NCBI GenBank assembly: GCA_027257055.1
Contig: JAPVLO010000182.1
Span: forward strand, 310,001 to 374,000
Length of the DNA: 64,000 nucleotides
Reading direction: 5' to 3'
Origin: Cephalopachus bancanus
Taxonomy: Eukaryota > Chordata > Mammalia > Primates > Tarsiidae
This document shows, one piece after another, positions 48,323 through 59,298 of the stretch. The notes below the pieces were generated by a model. That model did no database searches, was not told where the DNA came from, and worked only from the letters and a program-made list of their open reading frames with translations. The position numbers and the translations under genes are program-made. Within the stretch, counting starts at the first letter, position 1. The number at the start of each line of letters is the position of its first letter.

Positions 48323-49129
48323 AGGATGACTTCTTAGGGTTGATTTGGCCTGTGTTATACGAGGCAGATCACAATGTAGAGTTGAAAGGGGATTTTTTTT
48401 TAGCAGATTTGGATTGAGAGAGACTGACTTTATGCATCATATGAAATGTAACTTGCTTTGGAACTAGTTGCTTAGTGGTACTTAGGTTCTCATGGTATTC
48501 AAGGAACCTGTACCATGGGGCTCAAGACATATTCTTTCCCATAAAAACTATCTAGATGGGAGTTTGAGAGAAGCACAGAAAAGATACAACAATGGTGTAA
48601 ATGAACAAAAGCGATACTGGTAAAAACAATGCAGTGCATGACGTAACACAGCATCTACTGTTGGAGGGATCAGAGATGGATGGGCTGGTTTGGTAAAGGC
48701 TCACTGGGAGGACATAGGTTTTTAAGGAGAAGGGCATGGACTTTTCTTTCTTTGAAAGAAGAGTGGAAGAGAGGAATATGAATTGGAGAATATAAGAAGG
48801 GAAATGTGATATTTCTCCCTGGAAATTAGAAAGAATATTTGCATGTGGGGGACAGTAGACAAGACGATGGAACCAATTTGGAGTGTTTGAGTTATGAATT
48901 CCTAAAGAGCAAGATGGTTAGATGGTAGGCATGGAACAGACAAGCAGGTCAGAGATTCAAAGGAACTTGGATTTGAAAGGCCAGGCCCTAAATGCTAGCT
49001 TCTGAGCAGAAGGGTGGCATGATTAAAATTTTGCTTGAGAAAGATTATTCTTTAGTGTGCTTAGTTTTAGCACACTTTCTCGACTGTCCTTATGGAAAGA
49101 TGTAGATAGGATGCTGATCCAGTTATAGT

Positions 49130-49670
49130 GATAGAGCTGGCTGAATGGATGTTAAGATATAATTCACATACTATCAAATTTACCCCTTTAAAGTGTGCAA
49201 TTTGGTGGTTTTTAGTATTTTCAAAGAGCTGTGTGACCGCCACCATTAATTTCAAAAATTTTTTATCACTCCCAAAAGAATCTCTCAATTGCTCAGTAGC
49301 TACTCTCCATTTCTCCTTCTCCCCAGCCCTGGCAACACTAACCTACTTTCTATCGCTGTGGATTTGCCTATTCTGAACATTTCATAAAAGTATAATTATA
49401 TAATATATGACCTTTTGTGCCTGGCTTCTTTCACTTAGCATGGTATTTTCAAGTTTCATCCACGTGGTAGCATGTATCAGAACTTCGTTCCGTTTTATGG
49501 CCAAATAATATCTCATTATGTGGACATACTACATTTTATGTATCTTTTTACCAGCTTGTAGATATTTTGATAGTTTCCACTTTTTAACTACTATGAATAA
49601 TTCCATGGTGAATGTTTCTATTGTGTAGATAGATGTTTTCAGTGATCTTAGTTATATACCTAGGAGGAGA
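49130..49670 (-). mobile_element. L1M fragment
   Basis: Reverse-strand L1 wording: aagatataattcacatacta, tttaaagtgtgcaatttggt, cctggcttctttcacttagc, tcatccacgtggtagcatgt. Confidence 0.8.
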
Positions 49671-49789
49671 GGCAGAACTTGAAGACTTAAGAAAGAAAGA
49701 ACTTTCTGACAATGGGATCCGCCCACATTGAAGATTGTTCTGCTGCTGAAGCAGTGAGCCAGTAAATTTATTTTTCTTAACAAATACAT

Positions 49790-49960
49790 GGTGTTTACTA
49801 TGTGCTGGTTAGTAATTTTAGTGCTTTACAATTTAAAAATATTTTGAGATATTCACTATTTACAGTAGGGAAGTTTAGGACCTTGCCCAAGATTACACAT
49901 TGAGTAAATGGTGGAGCTGGGCTTGAAATCCAGGTGGTCTGGATCTAGAGTCTGTACCCT
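49790..49960 (-). repeat. MIR SINE
   Basis: gaccttgcccaagattacac, tgagtaaatggtggagctgg and cttgaaatccaggtgg show a reverse-strand MIR. Confidence 0.7.
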
Positions 49961-50574
49961 TAATAGCAGGAATAATAACTCTATGCATTTATTAAATTCT
50001 TACAATTTTTCAGGCTCTATACTACATGCTTGCGTTCAAGCAGAGGCTGGTAGTCATCTTTTAGGAATGTTTTAGAAATGATCATATCATCAGGTAGAAA
50101 TTACGTTTGAGTATCTTGAATCTCAAGGTTCTGTTATTTCAAGGATGGATGGAAGTGGGGGAAAAGCCAGCAACAAGATGTCTGACCTGAGGTTTTTAAG
50201 ATCATCAGAATTTGTATCAAAAAGGAAACTGTGCAAATGAACGATAAGTATTTTAGGAATTCAGTTGACAAGACTAGTCAGGACATGATAATAAATTGTA
50301 TATAATATAAAGGGATTAACTAATAGTGGGTTTAAATTGTGAGTGGAAGACTTAGAAAAATGAAGGCATTAAAGTTTCATGGGAAAGTGATCTCCTTTTT
50401 CAAATGTTTAGTTTCATGTAGTGGCAGGACATATTAGGGTAAATAGATGGCATTTAGAAGCTGAACATTTGGAATTGGAGTGGTATTTTCTGGAGTCAGT
50501 TACATAAAGGGTAGTTGTTCGAAACCAAGTGAACAACAGCAAGTAATACATACGAGAAGAAAGAGCAGTGCCAC

Positions 50575-50890
50575 CTGCATGGCTAGTCCCTCATCTCATT
50601 CAGGTCTCAACTCAAATGTTACCTTCTGAGTGAGGCCTTTCCTGATTGTCCTGCTTTAAACTGAAATACCTGTCTTGACCCACCCTGCATCCCCATCCCC
50701 ACCCGTATCCTCCCCCCCTTTTTCCTTTTCATGGCACTTAACTCCATCTGACATACCTTTTGCTTATTAATTTTATTTTTGGTCTTCCTCTGCTAGAATG
50801 TAAACTTTATGAGTGCAAGGATTTTCCTGTTTCTAGAAAAATGCCTATAATAGGCACTTACTAAATGTTTGCTGCATGAATTAATGAATA
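50575..50890 (+). repeat. L2 LINE 3' end
   Basis: aggtctcaactcaaatgtta, gagtgaggcctttcctgatt, agaatgtaaactttatgagt and cttactaaatgtttgctgca are clear L2 3'-end phrases, ending in aattaatgaat. Confidence 0.82.
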
Positions 50891-51006
50891 TTAAGTTTAA
50901 TATTCTTTGTGGAAACCAGTAGGTTTAGTTTCCTTATGGAAACCCATCATTATTAATAAGGAAATTGGTTGCTATTTACAGAATTAGACTTCCTATATTT
51001 TCTACT

Positions 51007-51642
51007 CAGGGGTTGGCAAGCTTTTCCTGTAAAGTGCCAGAGAGTAAATATTTTTCCAGGCCATGTGGTCTCATTGCAGCTACTCAACTCTGTTGTAGCA
51101 TAGAAATCAAATATAGACAAATCTATAAATGAATGAGCATGGCTGTGTTCCAATAAGACTATTTATGGGCACTAAAGTTTGAATTTTGTATAATTTTTAA
51201 ATGTCACAAAATATTACCCTTCTTTTGATTTTTTTTCCAATCATTTAAAAATGTGTAAAAACCATGTTTAGGCCGGACTCGGTGGCTCAACCTGTAATCC
51301 CAGTGCTTTGGGAGGCCGAGGTGAGTGGATTGCCTGAGCCCGTGGGTTCGCGACCTGCCTGGACAACTTGACGAGACCTCATCTCTACAGTAAATTAAAA
51401 ATTCGCCGGGCGTGGTAGCACGCGCCTGTAGTTCTAGCTACTTGGAAGGCTGAGGCAAAAGGATCGCCAGAGCCCAGCAGGTCGAGGCTGCAGTGGCCGG
51501 GAGCGGCCACTACACTCCAGTCAGGGAGACAGAGTAAGACTCCAACTCAAAAAAAAGCCAAACAACCATGTTTAGTTTACAGGTCATACAAAACAGGCAG
51601 GTGGCCAAATTAGACATGCAAGTTATACTTTGTCAATCTCTA
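51007..51642 (+). mobile_element. hAT-type element split by an Alu
   Basis: The left end caggggttggcaagcttttc and right end tatactttgtcaatctcta bound the element, with 8-bp duplications tttctact (50999-51006) and cttctact (51643-51650). The interior gagcatggctgtgttccaat is typical of a MER1-group element; subfamily not named. The Alu at 51271-51564 sits inside it. Confidence 0.82.
51271..51564 (+). mobile_element. Alu dimer, lineage type, nested in a hAT element
   Basis: Duplication accatgtttag on both sides (51261-51271 and 51565-51575). It has gggttcgcgacctgcctg and acaacttgacgagacc, so it belongs to the CAACTTGG subfamily. Confidence 0.94.
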
Positions 51643-51757
51643 CTTCTACTGGTTTCTTAATTTTCCATCCTTGGTAGGGAGCAACAATGTGGATTAAACT
51701 TTGAAAGAAAAACTAATTCAGAAATACTTCTGTTTGACTTCAGAAACTTTCACGTTG

Positions 51758-52051
51758 ACTGGGCATGGTGCCTCATGCCTGTAATCCCCGCACTTTGGTA
51801 GGCCAAGGTGAGAGGAGTGCTTGAGCCCAGGAGTTTGAGACCAGCCTGGGCAACATAACAAGACCTTGTCTCTACAAAAACAAAAATAAAAAATTTAGCC
51901 CAGTGTGGTGGCGTGCATCTGTAGTTCCAGCAACTCGGCAGACTGAGGCAGAAGGATCAGTTAAGTCCAGGAGGTAGAGGCTGCGGTAAACTGTGATCGC
52001 ACTGCTGCACTCCAGCCTGGACAACAGAGAGATTTCAGCTCAAAGAAAAAA
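51758..52051 (+). mobile_element. AluJ-like dimer
   Basis: Duplication agaaactttcacgttg / agaaactttcatgttg at 51742-51757 and 52052-52067. It keeps ancestral wording (gcctcatgcctgtaatcc, ggagtttgagaccagcctgg) and lacks the lineage changes. Confidence 0.94.
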
Positions 52052-52539
52052 AGAAACTTTCATGTTGTCTTATTTGTTTTCCTGGAAACCTATGTTTTCA
52101 TTATGTGCATATGATGTTACTATTTAAATGAATTTGCATTCTCTTAGCAAAGCTGGGCAGAGCCCACCCAGGCATAAAAGTTTGCCGTTATTTACAAGGT
52201 GAATAATTCTCATATGGGAAAATCAAGAGTCATTAGCTAGGCCTAATGCCCAAAGGAGTGTCACTGTGGATGAGAATTGTGTTGCAGTTTTTAACATCAT
52301 TAGTAACACATTTCTTGAATAAGTTGCAAGTGCTTTTAATAATATATCTCAGGGTTAATTTTAGCTATGCTACATTGGCACTTTTTGCTCCTCTACTTAA
52401 AAAACAACAACGAAAAAACTATTCTATTATCAAATCAAGCTGTAGTTTGGATAAGGCATCATATTTTCCTCAGTAAGCACAAAGAAGAGAGGAAAAAATG
52501 TTTTCCATTTGCAACCCATTTTAATTATTTCTAAGGTTT

Positions 52540-52700
52540 TCACATACTTGATTTTGTTCAATTCTTACAACAATTTCATGATGTTAGGCAGCCTTATTAC
52601 CTATTCAAATGTGGGAGAATGGATACTGAGGAGGAGTAATTTGTCCAAGGTCACAGCACCAGGACGCTAAATAAGACCTTCTGACCTTCTGAGGTGCCGA
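52540..52700 (-). repeat. MIR SINE
   Basis: cttgattttgttcaattctt, gatactgaggaggagtaatt, tgtccaaggtcacagcacca: reverse-strand MIR. Confidence 0.65.
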
Positions 52701-54443
52701 CTCCTCACTGTCACCTGCAGCAGTCTTTGGCTTCAGTGCTATGAACTCTCTTCACTGCCTCTCGGTCTCATGAAGATGTCCAGAGCCCTAGCTGCCTTGG
52801 GCTCAGCCACACTTGCCTTGTACTTACATCGTTACCACTGTAGTGGCCACTTTCATCGCTCCCACTGTCGCTATTTACAGCTCTGTTTTCTTCTCCAGCC
52901 ATTTTGGCTACTGCACAATTCTTCTAGGCGTGTTCCGCCTTACTTCCTTAAATAGCTGGCCTTTTTTCTTTTCTTAATAACTGTGATCCCTGAAGACCTC
53001 ACCTTATCCACCAGCAACCATTGAAGGGTCTTGGCAAAGACAGAAAGGGGTCAAATATATAGACCCCAGTACTTCAGGTCTAAGCGATTAGTAAAATCAG
53101 GACGCCAGGGATTGGACACAGGAAGACATGATAGGAGCTCTTTTTAAGGAGAGGAGATTTAGAGTTGGTTTAAATGTGTAACCTTTGGTGGAACAGCCTA
53201 CTAGATTTGGCTTCCTATCTCCCAAAAGGTAAAATGGAGGAATAAGTTGAAATAAATACCCGAGGCACCAGCCAACTAGCAAAATTTATAGTTAGAATCA
53301 AAGTCTTTATGTGCCTAATTTTAAATGCTTCTTAGAGGTCCCATTTAAACAACTTCTTCATTATGAAAATGGAGACTTCCCATGCCTTTTAAATGTTGCT
53401 AGGGAAGATGTCATAATATTTATGACACCTCAATTTCAGATGGTCGAGCATCTTATGACTCAGGGAGTGGCACATAGAATGATTCTTCAGTGTCCCAGTG
53501 TGGAAAATGTTATAGAATGTTATGCTTGAATTTTTTCCCTTCTCCATTTTGGTGTTTATATGGTGTCTTGGATATTTTTATGTTCTTTTAATTGTATTTG
53601 TGCCTTTTTACTTGGTTAAAAAAACTGCCTGCTATTTATGTACTAACAGATTTTTAAATACTCCTTTAAACCCTTTCCTATTCCTGTACCTCCCTGCCCT
53701 TTCATTGCTGCATTCTCAACCACCTGAAGATAACCCAGGAAGCTCAGTGTAGGCCAATGGATGTGTTAGGGAAAACAAGAGAAAGAAGAACTTACTATGT
53801 CTCAATGTTTAAAAAACACAGGGTGTCTTATGTATTTTAAATTGGAAGAAATAAGAAAGTCAAATTTATACATTATCATGTGAACATCTCAATTCTAGCA
53901 AAAGGCTTAGACAACATGATAAAGTTAATTAATTGAAGCAGACAAGTATGAATACCGTTTCAGCCTGTACCTACATGAAAAAAGCTGCTGGTGACTTAAT
54001 ATTAAAGCCAATGTTCATTTGTTATTTTTTAAGTCCTTGGGCCCTTAAGAATTATGCTAAATCCCTATGCTCTATAAATGGAACAATAAACCTAGATGAC
54101 AGCTAAAACCGAAAAAAGAAAAAAGAAAAAGAAAGAAAGAAAAGAAAAAAGTTGTGATGTATTTTGCCTTTGACTCAGAGTCATGCTGACTGACCATGGC
54201 AGATGCTGCTATATCATCCACTTGATATTCTGTCACCTGCCTAGACTCAAAAGGACATGAGAGTATGCAGTTAAATTCTCTAAGCACTTCTTTTCTTAAA
54301 GTGAGGCAGTTATACAGGTTGTACCTCTAGATTTCTTGATTCACAGTCTAGTGTTTTCCTGAATAGACTGTATTGTCTTTCTGTAAGTTTTTGAACTTAC
54401 AAGAAGTCAGATGTTTTCATGGACTCTTCTCTCTCGCATACAG
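52701..54443. other. Unclassified intron sequence before exon 3
   Basis: Short open frames (for example 52770-52955 and 53311-53752) lack codon-usage or family signals of genes. The GAAA repeat lies at 54110-54150. The last 30 bases are the pyrimidine-rich exon 3 acceptor tract. Confidence 0.55.
54110..54150. repeat. GAAA-rich simple repeat
   Basis: Irregular GAAA/GAAAAA units, 290 bp before exon 3. Confidence 0.9.
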
Positions 54444-54703
54444 ATGTCCAGAGGGCTTCTTGGGAGAATATTGTCAACATCGAGACCCCTGTGAGAAGAA
54501 CCGATGCCAGAATGGTGGGACCTGTGTGGCCCAGGCCATGCTGGGGAAAGCCACGTGCCGATGTGCCTCAGGGTTCACAGGAGAGGACTGCCAGTACTCA
54601 ACCTCTCACCCCTGCTTTGTATCTCGCCCCTGTCTGAATGGGGGTACCTGCCATATGCTCAGCCGGGATACCTATGAGTGCACCTGCCAAGTCGGTTTTA
54701 CAG
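54444..54703 (+). CDS. NOTCH2: NOTCH2 exon 3 (EGF1 end, EGF2, most of EGF3)
   Basis: This 260-nt exon follows the pyrimidine-rich acceptor gcatacag and ends at donor ACAG/gtaacc. It enters in phase 2 and leaves in phase 1. It encodes the end of EGF1 ([10 protein letters not shown]), complete EGF2 (from [15 protein letters not shown] to GFTGEDC) and EGF3 up to CQVGFTG. EGF2 and EGF3 both carry the O-fucose pattern C-x4-T-C (CQNGGTC, CLNGGTC). The encoded peptide appears identical to human NOTCH2 as I remember it, a sign of strong constraint. The donor has C at position +5 (gtaacc), weaker than the donors of exons 2 and 4. Confidence 0.97.
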
Positions 54704-55214
54704 GTAACCAATGGGATTCAAGCCTGTGCTTTCCTGCCTTCAAGAGACACCTTTATTTAGCGTTTTTAGATCTTGGACTCTGGCTCTTGAGGGTTCCCCA
54801 ACTCTGGTGTGCATTTAACATTATGATGAGGAACTGGAATGTTCCAGACAACCATCTGTAACTTCCTTTTGAGAGTTTTAAGAGATGGAGGAAGAGGATA
54901 AAAAGGTCAAATACTTGGAAAGATTTAACTGCTTAAAATATATATGTCGGGATGGGGGATCAGAATTACTTCACTACAAGAAATACTCTGTCACCAGAAG
55001 ACAAGCTGCTGGTGCTATTGATGACTCGCTTATTGAAATCTCCTTTCCCTCGACATCCAGGGCACTGGCTATTCTACTTTTCTGAACTTTGATTGTTCTT
55101 TTGCTTCTTCACTGCCTTGTCCTTATCTGTTAAGTTTTTGTTTTCCCTGGAGCGTTGTTTTCAACCCTCTTTTGACGCATATCATGGTTCTTCCTAGGGA
55201 ATCTCACTGTCTTC

Positions 55215-56090
55215 AATGGCCTCCACTGCCACGACCTTCATCAGTTGCTGATGACTTTCATAGTTATCCCTTTAGCTCTGCCCAACCCTGACATTCAGGC
55301 TCTTAGTTCTAACTATCCATTGCATGTCCTTGGAAATTCTACAGGTACCTCCAGCTCCGCATGTAGACAGAAGTATGTAACACCAATGTACACTCCAAAC
55401 ACCCGAACTAAAAACGCCTTCTACCTTGTTCTTATTTCACTTCCACTAAGGCATCTGGCCCAGCCTCTGAGTTACCTCTCACCTGTCTGCTCCTCTCTAC
55501 TTACTCTGCTACTCTGTAGTTGAGGGCCAGGTCATATCTCTCCTGGACTTCTGAAGTAATTTCCTAATGGATTTTCTTGTCTTCGTTCTCTCTCCACCTT
55601 GTTCATCCATTGCATTGCTACATCTTTACTCATAAATGTAGAGCTAACAGTGTCACCTGCCTACAGTGTCTAATGTTTTCCATCATCCAAAGAATAAACT
55701 CCAAACTCTTTTACATGGCTTTCATGACTTTTTATAACCCAGCCCTTACTTCTTTTTATACCTTGACTTCCCCAAAAGCACCAAGGCTAGTCGTACCAAA
55801 TTCTCCTCATTTTCTGAAAATGCCATAACTTCTTATTGCCTCATGCAGGGGTACATCATTTTGTCGGAAATGCCCTTTTCTACAGCTGGTGATTCCCAGT
55901 GTGTCTTAGTGAACCTTTCATGATTCCTTTAGGTGGTTGGCCTCTAGGTTCTAGTACTTTTATGTTTCATATTTTATTGTAATTATTTTTTTCATGTATC
56001 TCTCACCCGAATAGGTTATGGATTCTTTAGAGACGGGTCTGAGCTTTATTCAAAGTGACCCATAAATTTTTATTAAATTAGATGAGAAAA
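55215..56090 (+). repeat. L2 LINE, several hundred bp
   Basis: aagaataaactccaaactct, ggctttcatgactttttata, acccagcccttacttctttt, then atctctcacccgaataggtt and gattctttagagacgggtct follow the order of the L2 3' half. Confidence 0.65.
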
Positions 56091-56391
56091 TGAGAAACCT
56101 CCATTTTTGTCTCCCACTAACGGTTCTATACATCTAATAAGCAAAAAATGAAAAATGTAATCAGAAAACCAGACTGGATCAGTTACTTTGGAATACTTGT
56201 TCCCCTAGTTTTTCATCAAAAGGTGTTGGTGGGGTAGAAGGTAGTTAGGATGATCCGTTGTCTCTATCATGACTATGACGGCATTGATGCTGTAAATCAC
56301 TGAAGAGACTTAGTGGTTATAAGAATATTTTCTTCCTGATTGTTAGTTTTGACTTGTTATGCTATGCAAGGCAAAAGGGAGGGCATACCCA

Positions 56392-56962
56392 CTCATTTTA
56401 TTTTTTATTTATTTTTTATTTTATTGTAAAGATGTGGGGTATAATTCAGAGTTAGGTATACAAATGTTCATTATGCAGGTACCCTTGTTGATGAGGTGTG
56501 CCCCTTCCTCAGGGCCTGGCAGTTTCCCTCACCTGCCAATCCCACTCCCCCCTTCCCTAGCAGTTTCCCACTGCTGTCAATCCCTTTCTTATAGTATTAT
56601 GATAATTGTTTGAGGTCCGCATGTAAGTGAGAACATACGGTACTCTGTTTTTTGTTTCTGTGATAGATCACTGAGTATGATAGACTCTAAATCCATCCAA
56701 ATTGCTGCGAAGTCCATATGTTTGTCCTTCTTTATGGCTGCATAATATTTCATTGTGTGTATGTACCACATTTTAAAAATCCAGTCCAGCTTCGATGGGC
56801 AGCATGGTTGGTTCCATGTTTTTGCTATTGTGAATAGAGCTGCAGCAAACATGTATGTGCAGGTGTCTTTTTGGTAAAATAATTTGTGTTCCTCTGGGTA
56901 TATTCCCAGTAGGGTGATTGCTGGGTCATATGGAAAGTCGTTTTCTAGTTCTTTCAGAAATT
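56392..56962 (-). mobile_element. L1, 5' truncated, 571 bp, with ORF2 C-terminus
   Basis: Exact duplication gagggcataccca at 56379-56391 and 56963-56975. On the minus strand the last ~123 residues of L1 ORF2p can be read from 56960 down to 56589 (with DFPYDPAITLLGIYP and TMKYYAAIK), then the 3' UTR and an A-rich tail. The frame is open to its end but is only a fragment without endonuclease or reverse-transcriptase domains. Inactive. Confidence 0.96.
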
Positions 56963-56975
56963 GAGGGCATACCCA

Positions 56976-58703
56976 TTTAAAATGTTGTAATCCTGATAGT
57001 GAGCATGGCAGTAATGCCTTCTTCTTAATGAAAACATCACCCTGAAGTGACCTCCAAATTAAACCTTTTTCCTTTGCCATTAAAAGAATCTCTTCTTGGT
57101 GTTCTGTGGGGTTCCGATCATCTTTATACACTTGTCACTTGTGTCTATTACTTTAAGAATCGCCATAGGTCAGGTTCATCTTTTTGGTTGTTGTGATAGT
57201 CCTTTATTTCCATAAGACTTTGTTTGCTCATCTCCATTGAGAGATGAAGAAGCAGAGGCAACAGGTTAGTGCCTATACCTGATATATATTGAAACCAAGT
57301 TTAGGGACCTTTCTGTTTCATTTGTGGGTAAACACTGAATAAATGCCAGAAGTAAGCATTTATATCTTTTCTCCACTGTAAATAAGTACCTCTCAGTAGA
57401 ATGAGTGAGAAGATAGGAAGAATCATTCCAGTTCCTTCATTTTATTTCTGCTTAGCACCCTGAGATGTATGTGGCACGCTCAGATTTGCCTTGCACATTT
57501 CTGTTTGATTTGACTTTCCTTGGTAGGCAGAGAACACTTCTGTGTACCTACGTGTCACTCCTTTTCCCCTTGTAGAAAAGCTGTCATGTCTCTCATTTGC
57601 TTTTCTATTGGGTCAAAGATTTGAAGCTCTTCCTAGATTAACCAGTTGGAGTATTAACCAATTCAGAGAGTTTTCATCTCTTTAGTTGAAAATATAAAAG
57701 ACTTAGCTAATGAAAACAAAAAGCCACATGGTTACCAAATTTACTAGTTCCTTAAGCATATTTTTTTCTCTCTCTGTACCTCAAGGAATCTGCTTTGTGT
57801 CCCTTGGAGTCATGCTTTAGGATTCTCCATATCAAGGTCTTCCTACTACTGCTGGTACTTTCCTACCTGCGAAAGCCCTCAGAGTTACCTTTCTAGACCT
57901 CTGTTCTCATGACAGCTTCTGTTTCTTTTGATGTATAGGGAGCCAGAGGGTCTTCATCTTCAAACACATTAGGTGATATTATTTATAGTAAGAATACAAT
58001 TACTAAAATGTTTTCTAGAGTGTGTGTATGTGTGTGTGTGTGTGTGTGTGTTGTATCTAAAGGAAATAGAAGTAGTATTGACTTGTTTGTATCAACTGAA
58101 GGGGTCTATTTAGCAATTATGTATCATAGAAAGCATCAGTACATTTTATTCATGGGACAGACATGAATTGAGCACATACTACAGGGACCCAATCCCTGAC
58201 AGTATGGCATAGTAGAAGGAAATAATAAACTTGATATGTGTGTGGGGGGCACAAAAGATGAATTTATGGAAGCTGTAACTTTAAAACAGAATTGTTAAGA
58301 TAAGTGAGAGTTAACTAGGTAAACATGAAGGAAGGTGGCTTTTCTAACAGAGGAGCCATGTACGCAAAGACAAGGATCTGTGAGAGAGTAGCTGACTCCA
58401 GAACCTTGTTTGCTGCAGGACCTGATGGAATCCCGCAGAACTGGGTTTCATGTGACTAATCTATAGTTCCCTGCATGTACTCCATCCATTGAGTCTGTGT
58501 CTGGGCTGAGGGTCTTGGAGGGTTTCTGGAGAGTGCCCTTAACAGTTGATCTCGAGGGTGTTCCGATTTAGACTTCGGTAAAATGCAAAGAGTTTTGGCA
58601 AGAGCTCCCTGTTGTCACCTATTGGATGGGAGATGGGGATGTCGAGGCGGGGGCTGACTCCTATTTTTGTGGCCAGTACTGAGTTCTGTGATCCTTCCTT
58701 TAG
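56976..58703. other. Unclassified intron 3 sequence before exon 4
   Basis: No gene recognised. It holds the TG microsatellite at 58020-58052 and possible old L2 wording at 58140-58330. It ends in the exon 4 acceptor. Confidence 0.55.
58020..58052. repeat. TG microsatellite
   Basis: TG run with one TATG interruption, in intron 3, about 650 bp before exon 4. Confidence 0.95.
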
Positions 58704-59039
58704 GTAAGCTGTGCCAATGGACCGATGCCTGTCTGTCTCATCCGTGTGCAAATGGAAGTACCTGTACCACCGTGGCCAACCAGTTCTCCTGTAGATGCCT
58801 GACAGGCTTCACCGGGCAGAAGTGTGAGACTGATGTTAATGAGTGTGACGTTCCAGGACACTGCCAGCATGGTGGCACCTGCTTCAACCTGCCTGGTTCC
58901 TACCAGTGCCAATGCCCCCAGGGCTTCACAGGCCAGCATTGTGAAAGTCTCTATGTGCCCTGTGCACCCTCCCCCTGTGTCAACGGAGGCACCTGTCGGC
59001 AGACTGGTGACTTCACTTTTGAGTGCAACTGCCTTCCAG
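58704..59039 (+). CDS. NOTCH2: NOTCH2 exon 4 (EGF3 end, EGF4, EGF5, most of EGF6)
   Basis: This 336-nt exon follows acceptor ccttcctttag and ends at donor CCAG/gtaagg. Both ends are in phase 1, so it can be skipped without a frameshift. It encodes the last cysteine of EGF3 (GKLC), EGF4 ([15 protein letters not shown]...), EGF5, which begins DVNEC and so fits the calcium-binding class, and EGF6 to ECNCLPG. EGF4 has both the O-glucose motif CLSHPC and the O-fucose motif CANGSTC; EGF5 and EGF6 have CQHGGTC and CVNGGTC. Compared with remembered human NOTCH2, six residues differ: Glu to Leu in GKLC, Lys to Arg, Ile to Val, Leu to Phe, Tyr to His and Asp to Glu. All cysteines are kept. The first exon bases are GTAAGC, a 5' splice-site look-alike. 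Confidence 0.96.
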
Positions 59040-59298
59040 GTAAGGAGCTCCATAGTGTCCTGGGATTGGGGACAAACGCTGAGCACAGGAGGGAGGTAGT
59101 GGGCTTGGCTCAGTTGCTTTTTCAGGAAGCTTCCTAAAGCAGGGAAAAAAGGAAGTGAAAATTTGGTGTGGGATGGGTTATGGTGAGGGAGGAGTTTTAT
59201 GGGCCCACTGTGGTCCATAAACTGAGCAGGGGGTAATTTAGCATGTCAGAGTTTATGGTGATGGGTGGCTAGAAGATTGTTTATTGTCCGTTTTGAAA

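Larger units (their letters stand above)
32799..54443 (+). other. NOTCH2: NOTCH2 intron 2
   Basis: A 21,645-bp intron running from donor gtaagt to acceptor cgcatacag. Its first kilobase is dense in antisense Alu sequence. The centre has L1 3'-end insertions, and a repeat-poor block lies at 46300-47340. Confidence 0.93.
54704..58703 (+). other. NOTCH2: NOTCH2 intron 3
   Basis: An exactly 4,000-bp intron from the weak donor gtaacc to acceptor cctttag. It contains a long L2 stretch, a minus-strand truncated L1 and a TG microsatellite. Confidence 0.93.

Noticed and set aside
52770..52955. Small open frame rich in His/Cys suggesting a zinc-binding peptide
   Set aside because: Spacing does not fit a known zinc-finger pattern, and there is no splice, start or conservation evidence.
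32717..59039. The locus being a NOTCH2NL paralogue rather than NOTCH2
   Set aside because: The terminal NOTCH2NL exon is not in exon form here, the young repeats are not of great-ape type, and the exons have normal donors including exon 4. The rest of NOTCH2 cannot be seen, so this is strong but not absolute.
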